Numbered from the stretch's first letter, positions 24,494-37,132 are shown. The stretch is 64,000 nucleotides of DNA from Chenopodium formosanum (GCA_024500155.1 CM044874.1:44800384-44864383), one strand, 5' to 3'. The notes: generated by a model not told the origin, from the sequence alone. Numbers and translations: made by a program.

Positions 24494-24942
24494 TTATAAT
24501 TATTACTAAAAATTTCTCTTCTCGAGCTCTAGTAGTATATGTTGTGACATCAGCCCAACACACCTATTTATTTATTCATGAAGAAAACTCTTCCACTAAT
24601 TGAACAAACATATTTAAGAGCATATATAAGAAGCACTGCTGATTAATTATGCACCACTAGTTCTAAGAATTGTAAAATAGGTTGCTCTTATTCCCCTAAG
24701 TATTCGTCACCCTTTAATGTTCTTTGTTGAATACGTCTTCTTTAGAATTTGTTCACAAATAAGCGATTAATTAAGGTATTGACTTTAATTGATTTTAATG
24801 TTGAGTGCAGCCGTTGCATAATATGTAGTAATAATTATTGTTAGACTAATAAATTAAACTCAAGCCATACATTGTTAATTTGTTAGGAGTAGCTAACCTA
24901 AAGATTACAGGAGTATTAATATTGTAATCGAACATTCAAGAA
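24494..24942. other. Gene-free spacer
   Basis: AT-rich sequence between the TRIM-like element and the copia element. I see no gene or repeat structure in it. Confidence 0.5.
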
Positions 24943-24947
24943 CTTAG

Positions 24948-25233
24948 TGTTGGAATACATGGTCCAAGTCAGCACAAGGAAGCAGAGTCAGCAATGTCAG
25001 CAGCACAATTAGAAGCACAGTCAGCTAACTCAAGCTCAGCATAAGTTTGTTAGAGTTTGTTAGAGTTTTTGTAACTAACTCTTGTATATATACACATATT
25101 ATGTTGTAATTTCAGATTATCCTACAAATAATAAAACTTATCTTTCTTCTTCTTCAAGCTTTTCTCTCTTCCTTTCTTCTTACATTTTCTGGAAAATTCT
25201 TCCAGAATAAAGTTCAATTGATGAACTTCAACA
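24948..25233 (+). repeat. 5' LTR of copia1
   Basis: It starts TGTTGGAATACATGG and ends CTTCAACA. A TATA-type stretch (TATATATACAC) lies at about 25085, followed by a polyadenylation-like AATAAAA. Confidence 0.88.
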
Positions 25234-25245
25234 TGGTATCAGGAC
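25234..25245 (+). other. Primer-binding site of copia1
   Basis: TGGTATCAGGAC directly follows the LTR. It resembles the TGGTATCAGAGC complement of initiator tRNA-Met, with late mismatches. Confidence 0.75.
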
Positions 25246-25352
25246 TAAATTTAGCTCGATTCTGATCTAATTTCCGCATTATCTTTAGTTTTATCTGAAG
25301 TTTGATCGTTTCATATTTTTGTTGTTCTTCTTAAGTTCAATCGAAATTCAAC

Positions 25353-26391
25353 AATGGCACCTGACATTCTGTAAAAAATTCTGGAAATTCTAATTCTGAT
25401 CCAAATGCAGAAGTAGATCCAACACATAATCCAAATTTTGTATATTTTCTGAGTAATTCTGATCTTGCTGCAACAAAATTGGTGAATGTAGTATTTGATG
25501 GAACAAGCTTCAACGACTGGAAACATTCTATGACAATTGCATTATCAGCAAGAAACAAATCATGTTTTGTTGATGGAGGTTTGAGTCAACCTTTAAAAAA
25601 TTCACCAAATCTCAGAATCTGGAATAGATGTAACAATCTGGTGATTTCTTGGATCTTAAATTCTCTTGAGCCTTCAATTGCTCGAAGTGTTCTTTACTTG
25701 AAGACAGCTAGGTCAATTTGGATGGATTTGGAAGAAAGGTTTAGTCAATCTTCTGGACCTCAGTTGTTCTCAGTGCAACAACAACTAGCAGACATATCTC
25801 AAGGAGAATCTGAAGGTATTCCTGAATTCTATACTCGAATTAAGCAACTATGGGATCATTTGGATGGATTAGATCCTTTACCTGTCAGTGTTTGTACTGG
25901 TTATAACTATAATCCAACATAGCAATTGTTTAAGTCTCCGCAAAGTCAGAAATTAATTCATTTTTTTTATGAAGGTTCATGATAAGTTTTCTCATAGTAA
26001 GAGTACTATTCTGATGATGAATCCTCTACCAACTGTAACTAAGGCATATAGTTTGTTGCTTCAAGAACAAACTCATATGAATCTGAACAACATCAAGAAT
26101 CAGCAGAATTTGGAATCTTCAGCATTTTATGCTAAGAAGTTCAATGATACCAGAACTCAATTCAGCAACAAGAGAATGTATAATTCTGCTGGAGGTGCAA
26201 GACAAATGTTTGAAGCTAATTCTGTAGGCTCGAATACAAGGAATTTTGTTTACACCAGAAACAACTTGTACTGTGATCATTGTAAAATGAGAAATCACAC
26301 AAGAGAAAAATGTTTCAAGCTTCATGGCTACCCTTCTGATTTCAAAAATAAAGCTAAGAAAGTAGCAGCATCAGTTCAGCAGACTTGGTAA
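25353..26391 (+). pseudogene. copia1 gag (capsid and zinc knuckle), broken
   Basis: The likely original ATG is at 25353, but its frame closes after six codons. Recognisable gag begins in another frame near 25400 and runs through a copia-type capsid (FDGTSFNDWKHSM at about 25494, WMDLEERFSQ at about 25720). The first block stops at a TAG (25920-25922) whose likely ancestor is CAG. The second block (25969-26391) ends with an intact CCHC knuckle, C-D-H-C...H...C near 26270-26312. Capsid assembly and RNA binding would be the role. At least one frameshift and one stop make the protein non-functional as a single chain. Confidence 0.8.
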
Positions 26392-27850
26392 ATTTTTCAA
26401 TTACTCAAGAACAACACAAGCATATTCTGCATTATCTTAATAAACAACAATCTGCTGAGCAAGGTGAACTCTCTGGAGGTTCAAGTTCCCTTGGCTTAGC
26501 AGTAACTTCTCACTTAGCAGGTAATTTATGTCTTGCTTCTTCTATGCTTCCTATATGGATTCTTGATAGTGGAGCTTTTGATCATATGTGTGCTGATATT
26601 TCAATGTTTAAAACATACTCAAAGATACTTGATGAAAGACTTATAACAATACCAGATGGAAAGAAACTGAAAGTTGAGCATATAGGAACAGTTTTGCTTA
26701 AATCAGGCATTACTCTTAATAATGTCCTGCATGTTCCTGGTTTTTAGTTTAACTTGGTGTCAATATCAAAGTTATGCAAAGATGTTTCAGGATCTGTATC
26801 ATTCACTAATGATACATGTTTACTTCAGGGCCCTTCTTTGATCAGTCTAATAGTGCTTGGTAGATTGGACAGAGGATTATACAGTCTTAATGAAGATTGC
26901 TTGAGTGCAAATAATGATGTTGACCTTGAGAATCACATTTCAGTAGCAGTTGAAGAAACCAAATTATGGCACCTTCGTTTAGGATACATGTCTTTTGATA
27001 AAATAAAGTCCATTAAGGGCATTGATGTTCATGGTTGTTTAGCTGAAAACTTGTGTCAAGTTTGTCCTTTAGCTAAACAGTCTAGGTTTTCTTTTCCTAC
27101 TAGCTCAATAAAATCTTGTAAATCCTTTGAACTCATTCATATAGATGTGTGGGGTCCCTACACTCATGCCACACATACTGGTTGTAATCAGTTTCTTACA
27201 ATTGTGGATGACTATTCTAGAATGACTTGGATTCAGTTTTTCTGATGTCTTAGTTTCTTAGTTATCTACATACTCAATTTTCTTCCAAAGTCTTGGCTGT
27301 GAGATCAGATAATGCCCCTGATCTTATAGAAGGAAACATGAAACTGTTGTTATCTCAGCATAGTATATTGAAACAAAAATCTTGTACTGATACACCCCAA
27401 CAAAATGGGGTGGTTGAAAGGAAACACAAACATCTCTTGGAGACTGATAGAGCATTATTTTTTCAGTCCGAAGAACCTGCTAGATTTTGGGGAGATTGTA
27501 TTTTGGCTGCAACCTATATAATCAACAGAATGCCACTCAAATCTGTTGGTTTTGTAACCCCTTATGAAAGATTGTATTGTTCTGTTCCTGACTTGTCTCA
27601 TCTAAAGATTTTTGGTTGTCTTTGCTATGTTTCCACTTCTAAAATTCACAAAACCAAGTTAGATCCTAGAGCAACACCATGTGTGTTTCTAGGATACCCT
27701 CCAAATAAAAAAGCTTACAAAGTCCTTAACCTTGCCACAAACAAAATATCAAGGATATTATTTTCTATGAAAAACATTTTTCTTTTCATTTTTCTCCCAC
27801 ACCTCACAAAAATTATGCCAACAAATTTTTCCTACCTGTTAACACCCTAA
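26385..27850 (+). pseudogene. copia1 protease and integrase, broken
   Basis: Aspartic protease core ILDSGAFDHMC lies at about 26560-26592. A TAG at 26745-26747 (CAG-like position) interrupts the path to the pre-integrase zinc domain (HLRLGYMSF ... CQVC, 26970-27070). The integrase core follows with IHIDVWGPY (first D, about 27145) and VRSDNAPD (second D, about 27300). The third acidic residue is in the GVVERKHKHLLE segment at about 27405-27440. A TGA at 27243 and a deletion separate the first and second catalytic parts. The C-terminal FLGYPPNKKAYK motif is typical of copia integrases. Confidence 0.82.
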
Positions 27851-28092
27851 TTTCACAATCTTATTCTGATATTCCTGAAATTTTCTCTGATCTTAATAAT
27901 AACTCTGATCCCACTCCTATTTCTGTCTCACCTAATCCTGTTCCTCAAACCAATATTTCTTCTACTATTTTACCTGAAACCTCAAATGTTACACCTAATT
28001 CTGATCCAGTTAGACAATCTTCCAGAATATCTAAACTACCTAATCATTTTTTTTATTACCATTGTTATGCTGTCACCAATCACTGGTGTAAC

Positions 28093-29650
28093 TTGGTTTC
28101 TTTTGATTCCCTTCCTGAGAAACAGCAGCTAGATATATGTGTTCATCAATCTCTTGTTGAACCAACAAGCTATAATGAAGCAGCTCAGAATTCTTCCTGG
28201 GTAGATGTTATGGATAAAGAGATTTATGCTCTTAACAAAAACAATAAATGGGATATTGGTATGCTTCCTAAAGGAAAGAAAGCCATAGACTGCAAGTGGG
28301 TGTATAGAATTAAGAAGAATGCTGATGTAAGTATTAAAAGATACAAGGCTAGACTTGTTGCCAAGGGTTTTACTCAAAAATATGGGGTTGATTATGAAGA
28401 AACTTTTTCTCCTGTTGTAAAAATGTCAACTATAAGCTAGATGTTTGATATCTCTTACTGCTTAGAATGGTTGGAATTTGTTTCAATTAGACATAAACAA
28501 TGCTTTTCTTCATGGTACACTTTATGAAGAAGTCTATATGAAGATTTCAGAGGGTGTTTCTGCTCCTGCAGGGAATGTTTGCAGACTTAAGAAGTCTTTA
28601 TATGTCCTCAAACAAGCTTCCAGGCAATGGTTTGCCAGATTGGTTGAAGAATTGAAGTTTCAAGGATTTACTCAGCTAAAAAATGACTATTCTCTGTTTC
28701 TGAGGAAAGATGGTGTTGATACCACTCTTATTGCAGTTTATGTTGATGATATCATCATCACTGGTTCAAATGATCAGTTAATTTCTGATCTGAAAGCTCA
28801 CTTGCATCATACTTTCAGCATAAAGGATTTGGAACACCTAAGTTATTTTCTTGGCATTGAAGTTAGTAAGTGTCAAGATGGCTATGTTCTGTCTTAGAGA
28901 AAGTTTACTAAAGAACTTCTGCAAGACTGTGAGTTGGACATTTCTAAGCCTGCTAACACTCCTTTTCCCTCTCACATGAAGCTATTTTCTAATCAGGGAG
29001 ATCTTTATGATAATGCTGCTCTTTATAGGTGTTATGTTGGGAAATTAAATTTTCTAACTAATACAAGGCCTGATCTTGCTTTTGCTATCCAAACCCTAAG
29101 CCAGTTCATGCATTCTCCCAGGGTTCCACATGTTCTTGCTTTGCAACACACATTAAGATATGTTGCTTCTACTATTAGTCAGGGAATTCTCCTTAGAGCT
29201 ACTGATCAGCTTACTCTACGGGCTTTCTATGATTCTGATTGGGCAGCCTATCCTAGTTCAAGAAGGTATGTGACTGGTTATGTCATGCTCCTTGGTAAAT
29301 CTCCCATTTCTTGGAAATCCAAGAAGCAAAGCACCACTTCAAAGAGCTCAGCTGAAGCTGAATACAGAGCCATGGCTCATGCTGCCAGTGAAGTTGCCTA
29401 GCTTATTAGGATTCTTGGAGAGTTGGGTTTAGGAGATTTGAAGCCTGTTAGGCTGTTCTGTGACAGTCAATCAGCTATTCATATAGCTAAAAATCCGGAT
29501 TTCCATGAGAGAACTAAGAATATTGAAGTGGATTGTCACTTTACAAGGGATAAAGTTCTTGTAGGCTTGATTGAGATCACATATATTCCCACTAGTATGC
29601 ATTTTATTGATGTCTTTACTAAGCAGCTTTCTCTTTCTCAGCAGCAGGAT
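28093..29650 (+). pseudogene. copia1 reverse transcriptase and RNase H, broken
   Basis: RT starts with WVDVMDKEIYALNKNNKW and continues through KARLVAKGFTQ, LDINNAFLHG and the catalytic AVYVDDIIITGS (Y-V-D-D at 28739-28750). RNase H has FYDSDWA, the E of SSAEAEYRA and FCDSQSAIHIA. In-frame TAGs occur at 28438-28440, 28895-28897 (expected CAG) and 29399-29401 (expected TGG). The C-terminus is cut by the solo LTR at 29651; after the LTR, 31086-31146 resumes the terminal LLSKLGMV-type tail. Confidence 0.85.
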
Positions 29651-31085
29651 TGTTGGGGTTTGGTGAGTCCGACTCACCGCGGAAACAAACCCAAAAACAA
29701 GACCGCACTCGCAATAAATAAAACCATAAACATAATTAAATTAGTCACAAGATTAAGATAAGCTAATTACCTTTGACGCGTGCTTCGCTCCAAAATGAGC
29801 TCTTACTTGAAAGCTTCAAGTCCCGCTCACACGAAGACCTCCAACGAAGTCCACCCGCACCAACAAAACCGACTAGGTCTAATGTCTTGGGGTTAGCAAG
29901 ACCCGACCAATAAAACCCGAGTAATTATATTGAGTTCAAAGGTTTTCACTAATTGTGATGTCTTTTTCAACTCTTACTCAAGCATCATTCCCAATGCCCA
30001 TACGTGGGTATTTATAGGAAATGATGGGAGTATCATTTACTCTCCCATCAATGTGGGATAGTATGATTTTTCCATTTTATTTTAAAGCTAAAATAAAATT
30101 AATAATCAAGCTAGTAATAAATCAACAAGTGGCAAGCTCATGTGAGTGGTTAGGTGAGGACCACTTGGAGAAGGGGGGGACCAAACTTGCTCCCCACTCC
30201 CTCTCCCATAACCGGCCACCTCACTCCACACACACTCAAGGACCACTAGCCACATGGCACCCACCCTTGGGCACCAAGGCAGCCAAGGTGGGCTGACATG
30301 TGCTGCTGTCCGTGGCAGCCACGCCCAGCAAGCCCAGCAGGCCCAGCACTCGCATGCGGGCTGCCAGGCGCTGCTGGCCAGCAAGCCTAGCATGCTTGTG
30401 CGGGTTGCTGCTGGCCTTGGCCAGCGCTGCTAGGCAGCAAGCAATGGCCTAGCCATGCTGCTGCTAGCTATGGCGAGCTGGCGCGCCTAGCGTGCTAGCT
30501 GCTGCAGCTTGTTGCGCCATGGCTTGCTAACCATTGCGTGCACAAGGCTGTGCCTAGCATGATAGCACGCACTAGGCAGCGCCTAGCCTTGCGATGCTAG
30601 CATGGGTGCGCTAGCACGCACCAGCCAGCCTAGGCTCGGCTTGGTACGCATGCTAGCCACCATGCTAGGCCATACGCCCTTAGCACTCGGTTTGCTTGGG
30701 CATTTTGATGCTAGGGGTATTTTGGTCTTTTGTTAATTTATTACTATTTCTCGTCTCGTCTTTCACTATTTTTCGACTCGACTTCCGACGCTCGGTTTCA
30801 ACGCTCTAAGCTCGAATTTCCGACGTCTAAATAAATATTACTTGGTCGACTCATTAATTCTTTCCGAATTAATTCGTCGGTTCGGTTTGTTGAATGCTTG
30901 GGTGTGACCCGAAGGGTTCAGTCAAGATTAAGCTGTAATATTAATTATTCATTAATATTACTGATCGGAAGCGGCCTCCACCCAGGCATTCCGATCACTT
31001 GACCTCACTGAATATATTAGCTTTCTAATAATTCTGAACCCACTAACGGAATAGTACACTTGTTCGAAGGACACCATTCCTTTCA
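29651..31085 (+). repeat. Solo LTR inserted in the 3' end of copia1
   Basis: A 1435-bp unit TGTTGGGGTTTGG...CATTCCTTTCA is flanked by the exact duplication AGGAT (29646-29650 and 31086-31090). Joining the flanks restores the copia1 coding end. Its centre, about 30290-30680, is GC-rich and dominated by GCTAGC, CTAGCA and GGCCAGC words, unlike the rest of the window. No internal sequence is present. The lineage is not recognised. Confidence 0.88.
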
Positions 31086-31146
31086 AGGATTTGTTGTCCA
31101 AACTTGGCATGGTTAAGTCACCCCTGCCAAGTTTGAGGGGGGGGGG

Positions 31147-31423
31147 TGTTGGAATACATGGTCCAAGTCAGCACAAGGAAGCAGAGTCAACAATGTCAGC
31201 AGCACAATTAGAAGCACAATCAGCTAACTCCAGCTCAGCATAAGTTTGTTAGAGTTTGTTAGAGTTTCTGTAACTAACTCTTGTATATATACACATATTA
31301 TGCTGTAATTTCAGATTATCCAACAAATAATAAAACTTCTCTTTCTTCTTCTTCAAGCTTTTCTCTCTTCCTTTCTTCTTACATTTTCTGGAAAATTCTT
31401 CCAGAATAAAGTTCAATTCAACA
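31147..31423 (+). repeat. 3' LTR of copia1
   Basis: It starts TGTTGGAATACATGG after a run of G and ends AATTCAACA. It lacks nine bases (GATGAACTT) present in the 5' LTR. Confidence 0.88.
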
Positions 31424-31428
31424 CTTAC

Positions 31429-32445
31429 TTATAACTCCTATCCTCACATCAATGATCAATGTTTACTTTACTTATAAGAAAAAAAGAATTCCCAGTTTAA
31501 GGGTACGGTTGTTTAATTGACAAGTGACCAACAAAAATGAAGAAAAAATAAAAACTAAAAAGAAGAATTATTGGTAATACTGTATTTCTTCCTCCTTTGT
31601 ACAAAGGATGTAATTAGTTTGGTTACTAATTTTTACATATTATTGATTTTCATTCAATTATATAATACAGTATAATGTATGTATGCAAATTTGCAATAAG
31701 TTGTTCAATATGAACGAAGAGGTTAGATGGATAAAGGAACCAATAAACAAAAAGAAACAAATTAAAAGGATTATATTATTCTTCCTTAAAACATTGAAAA
31801 GTTTAGTATTATAACATAAAAGAATATATAAATACTTCTCTTTGGTGTCTTCTAATTGCAAAAAATACATATGCCGCATTATAAAAAAGCAAGAAAGTAC
31901 ATGAAAATAGTTTAATTTAACTTTTATTTTTAAGAATCAAGGTTGGTGAGGTTGTAGCACCTTCACCTCTCAACCTCAAGGTGGGTTCGGTTTGTGGGCT
32001 AAGTATTGGCACATAGCTGCTATTTAAGTGTGGTGATTTTTTTTTTCCAGTGGTACAATATTTGCCACCACTATTACCTAAAGTTTCTATAAATAGTACT
32101 ACTAAAATAGTATATACTCTAGTAGTAAATTAAAAATTTCACTACAAGTATAATGGTAGATCAAACATACCACTGTAGCAAAAAAAAAATCTCAAAAACT
32201 AAATAAATTTACCAACTAACCCTCTTATATGCATCCTAAACATATAGAAGCTATGTGCCTAGTTTCACTCCGGTTTGTGTACTATGAAGAGTAGGTGATA
32301 GCTTGGTCTTTGAGTTGCGCATAATATTTTCCACTATCTTATTAGTTAAAATTATAAAAAGATTAAACTTTTAGAAAATGTATATTAGGAATTTAGGAGT
32401 AATCTAAAAAGTTCATTTTTTTTTCTTTTATACTTCTTATAATTA
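31429..32445. other. Host spacer left of the nest
   Basis: AT-rich DNA with no supported gene. It was contiguous with the sequence at 61038 before the nested insertions, judging by the target duplications at 32446-32450 and 61033-61037. Confidence 0.6.
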
Positions 32446-32450
32446 TGATC

Positions 32451-33235
32451 AGTTGGAAGTTCTTGATAGAAAAAAACAAAGAGATTTGGGGGAAAAACAA
32501 GAGAGAGAAAAAAACAAATGAAAGGGAAAAAGTCTCACATTGGTTGGGGAGAAAGGATTTGCCTTGTTTTTATATTGTAGTGTCTTAGCACTACTTAGTT
32601 GAGTGAGTAGGAGGTATGTGTTGCTCCACACACACACGCACGCGCTCGCGCACCGGGTTAGGTCGGGCTCGGGTCTTGGGGAATACGATGCACGAGAGTG
32701 GGTCCTTGTTATCTTTTTGGAGAAATTTTATTTCCTTTCTTTGTTAAACAGAATATTCTTTTTTTACTTTTGGGATTACGGAATTAAATCAGCCATTAAT
32801 CCCTTGATTACAGCTGACTGATTCAATTCCCTAATTACTACTTGACTAGCTAAATTAATCTGGTCACTTTCTTAGCCAGATTCTTCCCACGTTTTATGCT
32901 ATCCGTTTTCCCCCTTCTGCCTATATATACTCAATGGTTTTCCCAGCCAAATTACACAACAACAATCATTCTTCTCTCTTCTCTAAAAATATCTAAACAC
33001 GAAATTTTCTGTTCTGTTTTCTAGGCAAGTATTCTGAGTTCCAGTCGAGTTTGTGAGTGCACATAAACTTCGGCGCCGTGCTTATCCTAGAGGGCGACCG
33101 CTTCTAGTCTACTGCACCGGGAGGTAGCGCGGAATTGTCTTTTAGGTCAGTGGCTCTCCACGACGCGATCATTGTTAGTTTGGTTCACGCATCAAGAGAT
33201 AAGTAATTTCTGTTTTATTTCTTAGTAGTATAACA
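32451..33235 (+). repeat. 5' LTR of copia2
   Basis: It starts AGTTGGAAGTTCTTG (first base changed relative to TGTTGGAAG in the 3' LTR) and ends TAGTATAACA. The TATA stretch CTATATATACTC lies at about 32922-32933, with a CT-rich leader downstream. Short reading frames at 32449-32821 are not genes. Confidence 0.85.
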
Positions 33236-33250
33236 ATCTAAAAGACGATT

Positions 33251-34078
33251 ATGGCTTCCAAATTTAAACGTTGATGGAAAGAATTTAAACGTTGGGCTGT
33301 TAGGATGCGTTTTTATTTGGAGAAAATTGATGTTGCATATGTTCTTGATGATATTGTTGAATCTGTTGATGGGGATGATTTGTCTGAAAATGATGTTAAA
33401 TTTGCTAAAGATGATAGATCCTCTAAGGGCATGTTGTTGCATTACATGTCAAATAATCTGTTGGATATTTATATGGGTTTTTATCATGATAAGGATATTT
33501 GGGATGATTTAGAGAAAAAATATGGGACTGATGATGCTGGTACTAAACGTTATTGTGTTAGTAAGTGGTCGAGTTTTCAAGTTGTTGATGATAAGCCTAT
33601 TATTGATCAGATTCATGCTTATGAGAATGTGTATATTAATATGGCTGCTGAAGGTCTGTCTATTTGTGATATTACCCTTGCTATTGTTTTAATTGAGAAA
33701 CTCCCTCCCTCTTGGAAAGATTTTCGTAACCAATTGATGCACAAAAAAGAATGATCTAACCTTAGAGGAGCTTGTAGGACATCTCAAAATTGAGGAGGAA
33801 AATCGTATCAAAGACAAAGGCCCTTTTGTTTTTCCTTCCTCTTCTTCTGCCAAATCCAATCTTGTTAAACCCAAACACAACAACCAGTCCAAAGCCAATA
33901 ACAGCTCTCTTAAGCCTAAGGGAAGGTTCAGAAGTACAAGTTTAAGGGTACCTATTTTGAGTGTGGTTTTACTGGTCAAAAGGCTAAGGATTGCAGGGTC
34001 ACGAAGAAGAAGAAGAATGGGCAAAGTCAAGCAAATCTTATTGAGGATTCTGACGTTATTGTTGCTGTTATTTCATAA
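33251..34078 (+). pseudogene. copia2 gag, broken
   Basis: An ATG at 33251 begins the gag frame but is broken within 20 codons by a frame change. The main gag block at 33305-33754 carries RMRFYLEKIDVAYVLDD, WDDLEKKYGTDD and LPPSWKDFRNQL, typical copia gag text. Another frame then continues to the nucleocapsid region. The zinc knuckle near 33950-33995 reads YFECGFTGQKAKDC: the first Cys and the His have been replaced, so zinc binding is probably lost. Confidence 0.75.
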
Positions 34079-34099
34079 GCTAACTTTACATGTAATACT

Positions 34100-35570
34100 A
34101 TTGAGTGGATTGTTGACACTGGAGCTACTAAACACATTTGCGCCAACAAGGACATGTTACCTACCTATGACAAGGTTGAAGGTGTAAATGTCTTCATGAG
34201 CAACGCGGATTCTGCTTCTATCCAAGGTAAAGGGAAGATCGTTATCACTCTCACTTCTGGAAAATTGCTTACTCTCACTAATGTTTTGCATTTCTAGAAA
34301 TGCGCAGGAATTTAATTTCTCGCAGTATGCTCGTGAAAGCTGGACTGAAGCTCTCTTTTGATTCTGATAGATTAGTTCTTACTCACAATGGGGAATTTGT
34401 GGGGAAGGGCTTTTGTAATGGGGGGCTTTTTACTCTTGATGTTAAAATTGACACTATGAATAAGAATGCTAGTACTTCTTCTGCTTATATTGCTGAGTCT
34501 ATTGATTTATGGCATGCTAGATTAGGCCACGATTCAATCAAAAGGCTTAAAAATTTAAATTTGATTCCAAGTTTTTCTAACACTGATTTTCCAAAATGTC
34601 AAGTTTGTGTTGAAGCCAAATTTATAAAGAAGTCATTTAAATCGGTAGATAGACAGACTGAAGTACTAGAACTTGTTCATAGTGACTTGGGTGATTTTAA
34701 TAATCATGAAAGTAGAGGGGGTAAAAAGTATTACATTACTTTTGTTGATGATTGCTCACGTTTTTGCATGGTTTATCTTCTCAGGTCTAAGGACGAAGCT
34801 GAGGAAATGTTCCTCAAATATAAAGCTGAGGTAGAAACCCAATTGGACAAAAAGGTTAAGCGGGTTAGGAGTGACAGGGGTGGTGAGTACAACCGTTACA
34901 CTCTTAAGGCATTTTGTGAGCAACTTGGCATTGTTCATGAGACAACAGCTCCCTATTCACTCGAACAAAACGGTATAGCTGAAAGGAATAATAGAACTTT
35001 AAAGAATATGATGAATTCTATGCTTATTAGTTATGGGCTTCCAAATAACATGTGGAAGGAGGCCATTCTTTCTACATGTTATATTTTGAACAGGGTTCCT
35101 CACAAGAAGCTTGACAAGACTCCATACAAAATATGGAAGGGTCGAGCACCAAACTTGAAATACTTGAAAGTGTGGGGGTGCCTAGCAAAAGTAGGCATAC
35201 TTAATTTCAAGAGGGTTAAAATTGGTCCTAAAACTGTTGATGCTATTTTTATTGGCTATGCTTATCTAAATGCAGCTTATCATTTCTTTGTCAAAGGTAC
35301 TAACACCTCTTATGCAAGTGGCCATATCATTGAGGCTAGAGATGTTGAGTTCTTTGAGAACAATTTTCCTTGGAAAATATATCCCTCTAATAATGATAGT
35401 GAATTACTTCTGTTAGTTTACCTATTGCTAATGCTCCTATTACTAGTAATGATTTTGTTTTGGAGCCAAGGAGAAGCAAAAGGGCACGAAAGGAAAACAG
35501 TTTTGGTCCTGATTTTATTACTTCTCATTTATCTGAATCTTCCTAAATTGATGATGATTTTGTGCATACA
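34100..35570 (+). pseudogene. copia2 protease and integrase
   Basis: The protease core IVDTGATKHICANKD lies at about 34108-34155. The frame meets a TAG at 34297-34299, then the integrase block runs unbroken at 34300-35613. It has the HHCC zinc domain (WHARLGH ... CQVC, 34510-34610), first D in HSDLGDF (about 34680), second D in VRSDRGGEY (about 34867) and the catalytic E in NGIAERNNR (about 34970). It also has the C-terminal FIGYAYLNAAYHFFVKG motif. The long open frame makes this the best-preserved catalytic domain of copia2, though it lacks a contiguous protease. Beyond about 35390 the frame is no longer homologous. Confidence 0.85.
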
Positions 35571-37132
35571 TTTGTTTTGGAAGATGATCCAAGGACCTAT
35601 GATGAGGCAATGAGATCAGTTGATGCTGTTTTTTGGAAAGAAGCAATTGATAGTGAATTACAATCAATTCTCAATAATAACACTTGGGAATTGGTTGAAC
35701 TTCCTAGAGGTTGTAAGCCCATTACTTGTAAATGGATCTTTCGAAAAAAATTAAAGGTCAATGGATCTATAGATAAGTATAAGGCAAGAATAGTGGTAAG
35801 GGGTTTTACACAAAAGTTTGACATTGATTATTTTGATACTTACTCTCTTGTTACTAAAATTGCAACCATTAGGACTTTAATTGCTCTTGCTTGCATTTTT
35901 TATCTTGTTGTTCATCAAATGGATGTCAAAACTACAGTTTTGAATGGTGACTTGGATGAGGAGATTTACATGGTCCAACCTGAAGGGTTCGTTGTTCCGG
36001 GCAAGGAGAACAAGGTTAGTAAGTTAGTCAAGTCATTGTATGGGCTTAAGCAAGCTCCAAAGCAATGGCATGACAAATTTGATAAGACTATGACTGATAA
36101 TATAATGGTTTTCATGTTAACGAAGGTGATTCTTGTGTTTGTTTTAAGCATGATAGTCATAGTTGTGTAATTATTTGTCTTTACGTGGATGATATGTTGA
36201 TTTTTGGGACTGACTTGGATCGAGTAAATGAGACAAAATAGTTTTAGAGTTTGAATTTTGAAAGGAAAGACATGGGTGAGGAAGATGTGATTTTGGGAGT
36301 CAAAATCAAAAGGACTCAAAATGCCATCTGTCTTAATCAGTCACACTATGTTGAAAAACTTCTTAAAAAGTTCAACTCAATTAATGTCGATCCAGTTAAA
36401 ACTCCATATAACCCAAGTTTCCACCTACAGAAAAATAATGGTGATTTAATTAATCAGTCTACGTATGCTAGAATTATTGGTAGTGTTATGTTTCTAATGA
36501 ACTACACTAGACCTAACATTTCTTATTATGTTAGTAGGTTGAGCAGGCACACTCATAACCAAAGTAGTGATCATTGGATTGCTCTAAGGAGGTTGCTTAG
36601 GTACCTTAAGGGTACTTCGGATTGGGGTTTGCACTACTCCAAATTTCTTGGAGTTTTGGAGGGTTTTTGTGATGCCAACTGGGTATCCGATAATGATGAA
36701 GTTAACTCCACTAGTGGCTATGTCTTCACCCTTGGGGGTGGAGCCATATCCTGGAAATCTTGTAAGTAATCTTGTACTGCTATGTCTACTATGGAATCCG
36801 AGTTTATTGCCCTTGCATTGGTAGGTCATGAGGCAGAATGGTTGAGGAACATGCTTGCAGATATTCCACTATGGGGGAAGCCAGCTCCTTCAGTTGCACT
36901 TCATTATGATTCACAATCTGCAATTGCTGTTGCACACAACCATGCCTATAATAGGAAGAAGAGACACATCCGTCTGAGGCATAAAGCCGTCAGAAATTTG
37001 TTGTCTGAAGGAGTGATATCACTGAACTATGTTAAGTTAGAAAAGAACATTGTGGCTCCGTTAACTAAAGGCCTATGCAAAAAACTAGTTTTGGAAACAT
37101 CGGAAGAGATAGGGCTAAAGCTCTTTGTATGA
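35562..37132 (+). pseudogene. copia2 reverse transcriptase and RNase H, broken
   Basis: RT begins FWKEAIDSELQSI and continues with YKARIVVRGFTQ, QMDVKTTVLNGDLDEEIYM and SLYGLKQAPKQW. The frame changes near 36100, and the catalytic LYVDDMLIFGTD lies at about 36180-36215 in another frame, followed by stops near 36239. The connection and RNase H continue at 36251-36769 (FCDANWVSD) and, after a TAA, at 36782-37132 (E in MESEFIALAL; D in HYDSQSAIAVA). The frame closes at the TGA at 37130-37132. Key catalytic residues are visible, but at least three lesions separate them. Confidence 0.85.

Larger units (their letters stand above)
24948..31423 (+). mobile_element. Ty1/copia retrotransposon copia1, decayed and carrying a solo LTR
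   Basis: LTRs at 24948-25233 and 31147-31423 differ at about seven positions plus a 9-bp gap near the end. The flanks CTTAG and CTTAC match at four of five bases. The domain order is gag, protease, integrase, reverse transcriptase, RNase H, which defines Ty1/copia. Coding is broken by several TAG codons and frame changes, and by the 1435-bp solo LTR at 29651-31085. The purine tract GAGGGGGGGGGG precedes the 3' LTR. Confidence 0.9.
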
